Assembly (NCBI RefSeq): GCF_900111685.1 | Contig: NZ_FOHX01000011.1 | Coordinates: 1 to 64,000 of the forward strand | Direction: 5' to 3' | From: Nonomuraea wenchangensis | GTDB lineage: Bacteria > Actinomycetota > Actinomycetes > Streptosporangiales > Streptosporangiaceae | Length of the DNA stretch: 64,000 bases | Shown here: positions 37,013-44,752 of the stretch, in pieces | Position numbering within the stretch: position 1 is the first letter of the stretch | How the letters are laid out: every line of letters starts with the position of its first letter | Notes under the pieces: generated by a model | Seen by the model: only the letters and a program-made list of their open reading frames with translations | Told to the model about the DNA's origin: nothing | Databases searched by the model: none | Made by a program: the position numbers and the translations under genes

Positions 37013-38437
37013 ATGATGGGCGTCATGAAGAACCGCGACCCTCAGCCGCGATCCCGTCACGAAATCCTGGCCGAGTTGCACAGCTCGCTGGACCGCCGCT
37101 ACCGCCCGGAGGATGTCGCCGCCCTGGTGCTGCGGGCACTGGAGGGAACGCTGACCGGGCGCCAGCGTGCGGTGCTGACGCGCGCGGCCAAGCACTCCTC
37201 GCGGGACGCGGCGTCGTTCTCCTCGATGCCGAGCGACTACGCCCGTCCGGTGGGCGGGGCTCAGGTGGTGGCCGCGGCCGGCGGGCTGTTCGGGCAGCCG
37301 GCGGAGGTGGATCCGGACGATCCTGAGTCGCTGCTGGAGTTCGCCGCGAGCCTGGGCCGCTCGATCCGATGGACACCCGGTCACACCGACTTCCTGGCCG
37401 ACCGGCTCAATCGGCAGGCCCGCGACACGGCCGGGATGGACATCTCCAAGCGGCAGTACAACCGGCGGTTCCGGGTGCTGCGCAGGCTCTCGGCCAAGGC
37501 CAGGACCTTGGCCGTCGAGCAGGACAAGCGGCGCCTGCTCATGGTCGGGGTCACCGGATTCGCGGCAGAGGTGCCGCTGGAGCGGTTCGTGGCGGACGCC
37601 GACGCCGCCTGCTTCGTGGCGTACTACACCGCGCGCCGCAAGCTGCGCAGAGAGTTCAGCCTGGCGGGGCGCGACAATCCGTTCGACGAGGTCGCTTCCG
37701 TGCTGCTGGACCGGTGCACCAGCCGATCCGACTGGTGGATGATCGCCCAGGCGCGCACGAGCCCGGACGTGCTGGAGCGCCTGACCGAGCACGAGCGGGG
37801 CCTGCTGCTCGGCCGCTGGTCGTCGGTGCTGCGGCACAGCGCGGCCATGCTGCGCGAGCGCTGGCGGCCGGGCACCGACAGGGAGACGATGATCGTCCAG
37901 CGTGGGCACGACTCCACTACCTGGAACAACCTGGCCGTCGCCTACAACGCCGCCCGCGCGGGCTGGCTGGCCTGTCTGAGCGCGCTGAACGCCCTGGACC
38001 TGCTGGATCCGGCATGTCCCGGCAAGATGATGCGGCTGATGGCCGCCGACCTGGCCGCCTGGCACCATGCCGTCGGCGACGGCGTCGATCCCAACACGAA
38101 GGTGTGGGCGGCGCTACCGCCGCCGTGGGAGGTGCTCGACGGCACCGCGACCTGCACACGCGCCGAGGTGGAGTCCGCCTGCCGCCGCGCCGGCCTCGAC
38201 CCCGCCTCCTCCGGCTGGACGGCGCCCGCGCCGCCGGGGGCCACGGCGGTGTTCCGGCCCACGCCGGAGCTGGTCCACGGAGTGACCATCGGCGACCCGG
38301 TCTGGGCGGCGTTGCTGCGCCGGGCCGGCGTGTTCAGCGGCAAGCAGGTCAAGCCGGAGCTCGCCGCCGACGCCGAGCACGGGCTGCGGTCCGGAGTGGT
38401 GCTCAGTGAGCTGCCGATGAAGGACTTTCCCGGATAA
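37013..38437 (+). CDS. Hypothetical protein upstream of two atypical tRNA genes
   Basis: A 474-residue soluble protein I do not recognise; start at ATG 37013 or 37025. It is rich in Arg, Ala and Trp and predicted mostly helical. Notable segments are LDRRYRPEDVAALVLRALEG near the start, GMDISKRQYNRRFRVLRRL (basic, possible nucleic acid contact) and STTWNNLAVAYNAARAGW. No signal peptide, membrane helix or catalytic motif is evident. Codon usage matches neighbours. It ends 43 bases before a pair of tRNA genes with unusual features, and the same-strand proximity raises the possibility of a functional link, which is speculation. Confidence 0.65.
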   Translation: MMGVMKNRDPQPRSRHEILAELHSSLDRRYRPEDVAALVLRALEGTLTGRQRAVLTRAAKHSSRDAASFSSMPSDYARPVGGAQVVAAAGGLFGQPAEVDPDDPESLLEFAASLGRSIRWTPGHTDFLADRLNRQARDTAGMDISKRQYNRRFRVLRRLSAKARTLAVEQDKRRLLMVGVTGFAAEVPLERFVADADAACFVAYYTARRKLRREFSLAGRDNPFDEVASVLLDRCTSRSDWWMIAQARTSPDVLERLTEHERGLLLGRWSSVLRHSAAMLRERWRPGTDRETMIVQRGHDSTTWNNLAVAYNAARAGWLACLSALNALDLLDPACPGKMMRLMAADLAAWHHAVGDGVDPNTKVWAALPPPWEVLDGTATCTRAEVESACRRAGLDPASSGWTAPAPPGATAVFRPTPELVHGVTIGDPVWAALLRRAGVFSGKQVKPELAADAEHGLRSGVVLSELPMKDFPG

Positions 38438-38480
38438 AGGGGTGGCGAAGCCGGGCGGCATCGCGCACACTGGTGGCCGC

Positions 38481-38552
38481 CCCGCCGTAGTTCAGTGGTA
38501 GAACGCCTGGCTCTTAACCAGGTGGACGCCGGTTCGAGCCCGGTCGGCGGCG
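38481..38552 (+). tRNA. tRNA-Lys (CTT), atypical
   Basis: A cloverleaf can be drawn base by base: acceptor CCCGCCG/CGGCGGC, TA, D-stem GTTC/GAAC with loop AGTGGTA, anticodon stem CCTGG/CCAGG with loop CTCTTAA (anticodon CTT, Lys), variable loop TGGAC, T-arm GCCGG-TTCGAGC-CCGGT. All stems pair except C1 against C72. The discriminator is G, whereas bacterial tRNA-Lys normally has A73. CCA is not encoded. The sequence is unlike the usual actinobacterial tRNA-Lys and is closely related to the neighbouring tRNA-Pro. Confidence 0.75.
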
Positions 38553-38558
38553 GCGGGA

Positions 38559-38630
38559 CTCGTTGTAGCTCAGTGGTAGAGCGCCCGGCTCGGGACCGGG
38601 TGGACGCCGGTTCGAGCCCGGCCGACGAGG
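38559..38630 (+). tRNA. tRNA-Pro (CGG), atypical
   Basis: The cloverleaf is complete: acceptor CTCGTTG/CGACGAG (one G-T pair), TA, D-stem GCTC/GAGC with loop AGTGGTA, anticodon stem CCCGG/CCGGG with loop CTCGGGA (anticodon CGG, Pro, with G37), variable loop TGGAC, T-arm GCCGG-TTCGAGC-CCGGC. C1-G72 is typical of tRNA-Pro, but the discriminator is G rather than A. CCA is not encoded. It starts 6 bases after the tRNA-Lys gene, and 58 of 72 positions are identical between the two. The aminotransferase stop lies 4 bases beyond it on the other strand. Confidence 0.8.
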
Positions 38631-38634
38631 CGGC

Positions 38635-39708
38635 TCAGGACTCGCCCGTCCGGTGGGCGAAGCTCGCGGCGGCGGCCAGGAAGGCGTCGTTCGCCTCGGG
38701 GTCGGCGATCGTCACCCGGCATCCCTCCGGATGGAACGGCCGCACCGCGACGCCCTCCGCCGCGCAGGCCGCGGCGAAGTCGGCCGTGCGCTCGCCGAGC
38801 CGCAGCCAGACGAAGTTGGCCTCGGAGTGGGGCACCGTCCAGCCCTGCGCGGCCAGCGCCTCGCTCACCCGGGTGCGCTCCTTGACCACCCGCTCGACCC
38901 GGTCGAGCAGCTCGTCCTCGGCCTGGAGCGAGGCCACGGCGGCGAGCTGGGCGAGGTGGTTGACGGCGAACGGCACCGTGGTCTTGCGCACCGCGGAGGC
39001 CACCGGCTCGTGGCCGATGAGGTAGCCGACCCGCAGGCCCGCGAGGCCGTACGCCTTGGAGAACGTGCGCAGCACGCACACGTTGGGCCGGTCGCGGTAG
39101 AGCTCGACGCCGTCGGGGACGTCCTCGTCGCGGACGTACTCGCGGTAGGCCTCGTCCAGCACCACCAGCACGTCCTCGGGCACGCGGTCGAGGAAGGCCG
39201 TCAGCTCGCGGCGGCGGATCGCGGTGCCGGTCGGGTTGTTGGGGTTGCAGACGAAGATGAGGCTCGTCCGGTCGGTCACGGCCTCGGCCATGGCGTCGAG
39301 GTCGTGGTCCTCGCCCGCGAGCGGCACGCGTACGGACGTCACCCCGGCGAGGTCCGCCAGCAGCGGGTATGCCTCGAACGAGCGCCAGGCGTAGACGACC
39401 TCCGCCCCGGGCTCGCCCACCGCCTCCAGGAGCTGCTGCGCCACCGTCACCGAGCCGGGCCCGGTGGCCACGTGCTCGGCCGGCACGCCGTAGCGCGCCG
39501 CGATCGCCTCGGTGAGCGCGACCGAGCCGGCGTCGGGATAGCGGTGGATCTGCCGCGCGCCCTCGGCGACCGCCTCCACCACGGAGGGCAGCGGGTCGTA
39601 GGGCGACTCGTTGGAGGAGAGCTTGTAGGACCGCCCGTCGGGTGCGGCGACCGCCTTGCCCGGTTTGTACGGGGCCATGCTGTCCAGGATCTGGCGGAAA
39701 CGAGGCAT
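38635..39708 (-). CDS. HisC/Pat-type aminotransferase
   Basis: A 357-residue PLP-dependent class II aminotransferase of the histidinol-phosphate / aromatic amino acid group. Motifs: YKLSSNESPYDPLPSV, FVCNPNNPTGT, VLDEAYREYV and the PLP lysine in RTFSKAYGLAGLRVGY. The sequence and length fit the actinobacterial Pat (phenylalanine) aminotransferase or second hisC copy; no other his genes are nearby, so the amino donor specificity is open. The stop is separated by 4 bases from the tRNA-Pro gene on the opposite strand. Confidence 0.9.
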   Translation of the reverse strand: MPRFRQILDSMAPYKPGKAVAAPDGRSYKLSSNESPYDPLPSVVEAVAEGARQIHRYPDAGSVALTEAIAARYGVPAEHVATGPGSVTVAQQLLEAVGEPGAEVVYAWRSFEAYPLLADLAGVTSVRVPLAGEDHDLDAMAEAVTDRTSLIFVCNPNNPTGTAIRRRELTAFLDRVPEDVLVVLDEAYREYVRDEDVPDGVELYRDRPNVCVLRTFSKAYGLAGLRVGYLIGHEPVASAVRKTTVPFAVNHLAQLAAVASLQAEDELLDRVERVVKERTRVSEALAAQGWTVPHSEANFVWLRLGERTADFAAACAAEGVAVRPFHPEGCRVTIADPEANDAFLAAAASFAHRTGES

Positions 39709-39717
39709 GCCCCTACC

Positions 39718-40398
39718 TTAGTTCCTGGCGGGCTCGTCCTTGAGCGAGCGCAGCATCGGCGGGTGCAGCAGCTCGGCCGGCCCGCGCCGGAAGAGCTTGG
39801 CGGGCCGGCCGCCGTCACGGGTGGTGGTGCCGCCGGTCTCGACGAGGAAGCCCTCGGCCTTGGTGACCTTGCGGTGGAAGTTGCGCGGGTCGAGAGTCCG
39901 GCCCCAGACGATCTCGTAGACCCGCCGCAGGTCCGCCACCGTGAACTCCGGCGCGCAGAAGGCCGCGCCCAGCGAGGTGTACTCCAGCTTGGCGCGGGCC
40001 CGCTCGACGCCGTCGAGCATGATGCGGCGGTGGTCGAAGGCCATGACCGTGAGCGAGTCGACCGGCTGCCAGCTCATGTGGGCCTTCTCCGAGGCGGGCA
40101 GGTCGGGGGCGAGGCCGAGGTAGGCGACGCTCAGCACGCGCTGGCGCGGGTCACGGTCGGGGTAGCCGTAGGTCTGGAGCTGCTCCAGGTGCACCGGCGC
40201 GCCGGGCAGACCGGCCCGCTCGGCCAGGATCCGCCTGGCGGCGTCGGGGAGGTCCTCGTCGAGCTGGATGAAGCCGCCCGACAACGACCAGCGCCGCAGG
40301 AACGGCGGGTTGTCGCGACGCCAGACCAGGGCGCTCAGGGCGTTGTTCCGCACGGTGAGCACCACCAGGTCGACGCTGACCGGCACGCTCGGGACCAT
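39718..40398 (-). CDS. NrtR-family Nudix-like transcriptional regulator
   Basis: A 226-residue protein: an N-terminal Nudix fold (1-140) and a C-terminal winged helix (~145-210, FTVADLRRVYEIVWGRTLDPRNFHRKV). The Nudix box GGFIQLDEDLPDAARRILAERAGL (quoted in two parts: GGFIQLDEDLPDAARR and ILAERAGL) lacks the RE and EE catalytic glutamates, as expected of NrtR regulators, which bind ADP-ribose and repress NAD genes. No NAD metabolism gene is nearby. ATG 40398 is used; GTG 40407 is an alternative. It lies 9 bases upstream of the aminotransferase start, so the two are probably co-transcribed. Confidence 0.85.
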   Translation of the reverse strand: MVPSVPVSVDLVVLTVRNNALSALVWRRDNPPFLRRWSLSGGFIQLDEDLPDAARRILAERAGLPGAPVHLEQLQTYGYPDRDPRQRVLSVAYLGLAPDLPASEKAHMSWQPVDSLTVMAFDHRRIMLDGVERARAKLEYTSLGAAFCAPEFTVADLRRVYEIVWGRTLDPRNFHRKVTKAEGFLVETGGTTTRDGGRPAKLFRRGPAELLHPPMLRSLKDEPARN

Positions 40399-40443
40399 GA
40401 ACCGCACGTTACACGCACCGGCGAGCGGGCCGCGAACGCCCCG

Positions 40444-42246
40444 TCAGGTCGTGATCCGCACGTGCAGGGGCTCGGTGGAGGTCAGGCCCGCCGGCCCCTT
40501 GACGGTGATGCGCACCCATTCGCCGGCCGGCACCTGGCTCCAGTCGAACGGCACCCACGCCGTCACCATGCCCTCGGGCAGCTCCTCCAGCGGGTCCTCG
40601 TCCAGCCAGCCGACCTCGGAGACGACCAGGTCGCGTACGCCGCCGGACCACTCGACGGAGACGGCGCCGTCCTTGAGGTTGTAGCCGCGCACCTCGACGC
40701 CGTCCTGGATGTCGCGCGAGTGCCTGATGGCGTCCACGGCGATGGGCCGACGCCAGTCGGCGGTGATCTCCTTCTCCAGCGACGGCTCGCCGCAGGTCAT
40801 GAAGTCGCTCCACATGTAGGAGACGACCTTCTGGACGTACCGGCCGGTCATGGTGACGGCCTGGTCCAGGCGTTTCTTGTCGGTCTTGCCGCGGGGGTTC
40901 TGCGGGGCGCAGGACTGCTCGCCCGACGGCTCGAACGCCTCCACGTTCGCCCACAGGTCCACCTGGTAGCCGGCCTGGACCATCTCCTCGCGGGCCAGCG
41001 ACATCTCGCGGTAGTAGTCGCGGGTGGAGCCGTGGTAGGCGGCGCCGTACGTGGCATCGCCGACCATCGTCCGCAGCCGCTCGTCCACCTCGGCGCCGCG
41101 CTCGTCCGGCCAGAACAGGCCCACTTTGCCGGTGCCGCGGCTGTCCTGCGGGGCGATGATGCCGACCCCGGTCTTGGCCAGCTCCTTGAACGCCTCGGCC
41201 ACCTGCTTGGGCGTCTGGCCGAAGGCCTTGCGCTTGCGGGCGTCCATGTAGGGGCTGATGAGGATGGGCTTGCCCGGCAGCTCCTGCTCGACGATCGTGT
41301 GCTGGTCGGCGTAGACCTCCAGCGTCGGGTTCGAGGCCAGGGTGTCCGACATCTGCACCTCGAACGGCTGGTAGACGCCGCCCAGGGAGTCCCGGTCGGC
41401 GACGCGGGCGCCGTAGTCCTGGAGGATGCGCCGGGTGAGGGTGGTCAGCGTGCCGAGATGCTTCTTGTTGGCCCTGATCGGGGTCTTGGGGTCGCGGGGC
41501 GCGAGCGGCAGCGCCGGGTAGACGCGCATGCCGAACTGGTCCCCGAGGTCGAGGAGCTGGGTCAGGCTGTCGGTCGGGGCGCCGGCGACGAGGATCAGGT
41601 CGTAGGAGGCGCCCTTGCCGGAGAAGTCGCAGGTGGAGTCGTCCGAGCCGTCGGGCTGGGTGATGATGCGGAAGTAGGTGCGCTTGCCGGCCTTCACCGC
41701 GTGCTCCACCTCGGGGCAGCGGAACAGGTCGGGGCCGAAGGACTCGTCGGTGCGGTAGACGTACGTGCGGCCGATGCGGTTGTCCGGATGGGCCTTCATC
41801 AGGTCGCGCTCGGCGGCGTCGTGGCAGCTCATGCCGTCCTCGCGGCAGCCCTTGTAGAGGGAGTCCAGCTCGCCGTCCCTGGTCAGGATCTCGCCGGAGG
41901 ACGAGACCGTACGGAACTGCAGCCCGTAGCCGATCCTGATGATGGTGTCGCCGCCGACGTCGTGGATCTCCTTGAGCTGCTTGCGCCAGGTGCAGGGGTT
42001 CGACCTCGGGGTGATCCAGTAGCCGGTGACGGCGTAGGGGGCCTTCTCCCGGGTCTCGAACGTTCCACAGTCGTCGGTGAACTCGCTCACCTTGGGCGTG
42101 GGCGCCTCGGCGGACGGGGTCGGCTTGGCCGGGGTGGTCGTCACCACCGACGCGACCTTCCGCTCGGGGCCGGGTTGCAGCACGATCACCACGGCGGCGA
42201 CCGCGGCCAGGATCGCCACGCCCAGGACGAGGAGGAGCCAGCGCAC
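40444..42246 (-). CDS. Membrane-anchored DUF4434-like glycoside hydrolase-type protein
   Basis: A 600-residue exported protein with an N-terminal signal anchor (LLLVLGVAILAAVAAVVIVL) and a Thr/Pro-rich spacer. The catalytic-like region (about 65-480) resembles the DUF4434 TIM-barrel family: AVTGYWITPRSNPCTW, PALPLAPRDPKT, VYQPFEVQMSD, ISPYMDARKRKAFGQTP, VGIIAPQDSRGTGK, and DLWANVEAFEP, where the Glu in the NVEAF motif is a candidate catalytic acid. A C-terminal beta domain (~500-600) follows. Several Cys pairs suggest disulfides. It opens a glycan cluster and may trim the surface polymer. Neighbouring glycosyltransferase stop is 20 bases upstream. Confidence 0.75.
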   Translation of the reverse strand: MRWLLLVLGVAILAAVAAVVIVLQPGPERKVASVVTTTPAKPTPSAEAPTPKVSEFTDDCGTFETREKAPYAVTGYWITPRSNPCTWRKQLKEIHDVGGDTIIRIGYGLQFRTVSSSGEILTRDGELDSLYKGCREDGMSCHDAAERDLMKAHPDNRIGRTYVYRTDESFGPDLFRCPEVEHAVKAGKRTYFRIITQPDGSDDSTCDFSGKGASYDLILVAGAPTDSLTQLLDLGDQFGMRVYPALPLAPRDPKTPIRANKKHLGTLTTLTRRILQDYGARVADRDSLGGVYQPFEVQMSDTLASNPTLEVYADQHTIVEQELPGKPILISPYMDARKRKAFGQTPKQVAEAFKELAKTGVGIIAPQDSRGTGKVGLFWPDERGAEVDERLRTMVGDATYGAAYHGSTRDYYREMSLAREEMVQAGYQVDLWANVEAFEPSGEQSCAPQNPRGKTDKKRLDQAVTMTGRYVQKVVSYMWSDFMTCGEPSLEKEITADWRRPIAVDAIRHSRDIQDGVEVRGYNLKDGAVSVEWSGGVRDLVVSEVGWLDEDPLEELPEGMVTAWVPFDWSQVPAGEWVRITVKGPAGLTSTEPLHVRITT

Positions 42247-42266
42247 CTTCGACGACCCGCCGCCCG

Positions 42267-43355
42267 CTATGGCTTGACCCCCGCCCAGGCTTCGAGCTGG
42301 GCGACGAAGCGCTTGGCGGAATTGGGCCAGTGGTGGTTGGCGCGGGCCGCCGCGTAACCGCGCGCGCCCTGCGCCTTGCGCTCACGTACGTCGTCGCGGA
42401 GCGTCAGCACGGCCTGGGCCACCGCCTTCGGGTCCTGCCAGGGCACGACCACGCCGCTGTCGTAGCGCTCGACCAGCTCCACGGCGCGCGGCGAGGGGGT
42501 GGTGATGACGGGGATGCCGTGCGCCATGTACTCGACGATCTTGGTGGGCATCGAGTGGCGGTAGTTGGGCTCGTCGTGCAGCAGCGACAGCCCGGCGAGC
42601 GCGCCGTCGAGCCGCTTCAGCGCCTCGTCGTTGGGCATGAAGTCGCGCCACTCCAGCAGGCCCTCGGTCACGGCCTGGTTGAGCACCGGACGGCTCTGCG
42701 GGTCGGCGTAGCCGATGAGTTCCACCGCCACCCGGTACGGCTGCAGCAGCTTGGCCACCTCGACCGCCTCCAGCACACCCCGGGCCCGCGACAGCCAGCC
42801 GAGATAGACCACCCGGTCGTCGCCCGGCGGGGTGACGGAGTCGGGCACCCAGGTCTCGTTGGGCACGATCGGGTGGGCGTCCTTGAACCGGCCCGCGTAC
42901 GCGGTCTCGGCCAGCAGGAGGTGCAGGTGACGCTCGGCGGTGCCTTCGAGCAGCCGCGCGAGGAACCTCACCGGCGGGCGCAGCGGCGAGGGCAGCCACG
43001 GCTTGAGCGAGAGCGTGGCCGGGGTGTCCTCGTGCACGTCCCACACCACCGGAGGCCGGTTGCGCACGCCCCACACCGCGAACAGCAGCTCGGGATCGTG
43101 GATCAGGACCAGGTCGACCTTGTCGCGCATGCGCTTGAACAACCGGCGCGCCGCCCAGACCGCCGCCACCCGCTTGCGCTGGGCGGCCCTGGGAAGGTCG
43201 ACGCCGTTCACCCAGGGTCTCGGAACGACCCCGAAACCGGTGAAGGAGGCGGCATACGTGACCTCATGACCGGCATCCACGAGCGCGCGAATCTGCCGAT
43301 GCAGGATTCTCGCGTCCTCGGGGTTATGCACCACCGTCATGACGAGCACGTGCAC
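42267..43355 (-). CDS. Glycosyltransferase family 4 protein
   Basis: A 362-residue GT-B glycosyltransferase. The N-domain starts VHVLVMTVVHNPEDARI and contains WDVHEDTPATL; the C-domain carries VVYLGWLSRARGVLEAVEVA, the nucleotide-sugar binding SMPTKIVEYMAHGIPVITT and AVELVERYDSGVVV. GTG 43355 has GGAGG 10 bases upstream; the longer frame upstream is antisense sequence in wecC and is rejected. It lies between the WecC-like dehydrogenase and the DUF4434 gene and probably adds a sugar to the same surface polymer. Confidence 0.9.
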   Translation of the reverse strand: MHVLVMTVVHNPEDARILHRQIRALVDAGHEVTYAASFTGFGVVPRPWVNGVDLPRAAQRKRVAAVWAARRLFKRMRDKVDLVLIHDPELLFAVWGVRNRPPVVWDVHEDTPATLSLKPWLPSPLRPPVRFLARLLEGTAERHLHLLLAETAYAGRFKDAHPIVPNETWVPDSVTPPGDDRVVYLGWLSRARGVLEAVEVAKLLQPYRVAVELIGYADPQSRPVLNQAVTEGLLEWRDFMPNDEALKRLDGALAGLSLLHDEPNYRHSMPTKIVEYMAHGIPVITTPSPRAVELVERYDSGVVVPWQDPKAVAQAVLTLRDDVRERKAQGARGYAAARANHHWPNSAKRFVAQLEAWAGVKP

Positions 43356-43374
43356 TGCGCGCAGCCCTCCGTCG

Positions 43375-44637
43375 CTACAGCCGCTCGACGCGTTCACCCT
43401 CGGCGAGGACGCCGCGGGTGTCGAGCACGAGCCTGGCCTTCGCCTCGACCATGTCGAGATCGAACGCGGCATGCTGCTGAAGCAGCAGCGTGACGTCCGC
43501 GTCGACCACGGCCTCGGCCAGATCCTCTTCACGCGGCACCGGGGTGCCGTCCACCGACCACTCCTTGACGTACGGGTCCGCGAACGAGAGGTCGGCGCCC
43601 AGTTCGAGCAGCGCGCGGGCCACCGGCAGTGCCGGGGTTTCCCTCTCGTCGGCGATATCCGGTTTGTAGGTGACGCCGAGCATAACGACTTTCGCACCGT
43701 TCACGGGCTTCTTATGCCGGTTGAGCAATCGCTGGACGCGCGCCACCACGTACGACGGCATCCGTTCGTTGATCTCCTGCGCCAGCTCCACGAACCGGAA
43801 CGGGTAACCGAGCTTGCGCACGGTGTAGGACAGGTAGGACGGGTCGACGGGGATGCAGTGCCCGCCGACGCCGGGTCCCGGCAGGAACTTCTGGAAGCCG
43901 AACGGCTTGGTCGCCGCGGCCTCTATCGCTTCCCACAGGTTGACGCCGAGCTCGTCGCAGAAGATCGCCATCTCGTTGACGAGGGCGATGTTCACGTGCC
44001 GGTAGGTGTTCTCCAGCAGCTTGGCCATCTCGGCCTCGCGGGTGCCGCTGACCGGCACGACCTGCTCGATGAAGCGGCCGTAGAACGCCGTCGCGCGGTC
44101 CCGGCAGGTCGCGGTGTAACCGCCGACGACCTTGGGGGTGTTGCGCAGGCCGAACTTGGGGTTGCCCGGGTCGATGCGCTCGGGCGAGAAGGCCAGGTGG
44201 AAGTCCTCGCCGGCGGTGAGTCCCGAGCCCTCCAGCAGGGGGCGCACCAGCTCGTCGGTGGTGCCGGGCCACGTGGTGGACTCCAGCACGACGAGGGTGC
44301 CCTTGGTGAGGTTGCGGGCGACGGCCTTGGAAGCGCCCTCGACGGCGGAGAGGTCCGGGCGGTGGTCCTCGTCCAGCGGCGTCGGCACGCAGATGACGAT
44401 CGTGTTGCTCCGGGCCAGCACGCTCTCGTCGAGCGTGGCGGTGAAACCGTTGGCCAGCATGTGCTCGAGGTCGGCGTCGGTCAGGTCATCGACGTAGGAC
44501 TGTCCGGCGGTGAGCGCCTCGACCTTGCGGGGGTCGACGTCCACACCGACGACGCGCAGACCAGCGGCAACCGCCTCCTTGGCGAGCGGCATGCCGACGT
44601 AGCCCAGGCCGATGACAGCCAAGTCCATTTCTGTCAC
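43375..44637 (-). CDS. wecC: Nucleotide sugar dehydrogenase, UDP-ManNAc dehydrogenase type
   Basis: A 420-residue NAD-dependent UDP-sugar dehydrogenase. The Rossmann motif is AVIGLGYVGMPLAKEA and the catalytic Cys sits in GPGVGGHCIPVDPSYL. FSPERIDPGNPKFGLRNTPKV is typical of the WecC/WbpA group. It would oxidise UDP-ManNAc (from the WecB homologue at 46494) to UDP-ManNAcA. Start GTG 44637 (VTEMDLAVIG) has AAAGG 7 bases upstream; ATG 44628 is an alternative. Co-transcribed with the two downstream genes. Confidence 0.9.
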   Translation of the reverse strand: MTEMDLAVIGLGYVGMPLAKEAVAAGLRVVGVDVDPRKVEALTAGQSYVDDLTDADLEHMLANGFTATLDESVLARSNTIVICVPTPLDEDHRPDLSAVEGASKAVARNLTKGTLVVLESTTWPGTTDELVRPLLEGSGLTAGEDFHLAFSPERIDPGNPKFGLRNTPKVVGGYTATCRDRATAFYGRFIEQVVPVSGTREAEMAKLLENTYRHVNIALVNEMAIFCDELGVNLWEAIEAAATKPFGFQKFLPGPGVGGHCIPVDPSYLSYTVRKLGYPFRFVELAQEINERMPSYVVARVQRLLNRHKKPVNGAKVVMLGVTYKPDIADERETPALPVARALLELGADLSFADPYVKEWSVDGTPVPREEDLAEAVVDADVTLLLQQHAAFDLDMVEAKARLVLDTRGVLAEGERVERL

Positions 44638-44752
44638 AGCAGTGCCTTTGGGAGCCGGATACAACACTTCATGGTGGCAAAGGTTATCTCAAGTCCACCT
44701 AGCTCACGCCTAATGCCACCGAAACCGTCACAACGTACAGCCAACACGAAGG

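Noticed and set aside
38481..38630. tRNA pair as an integration site for a mobile element
   Set aside because: No integrase, direct repeat of a tRNA 3' end, or change in base composition was seen around it.
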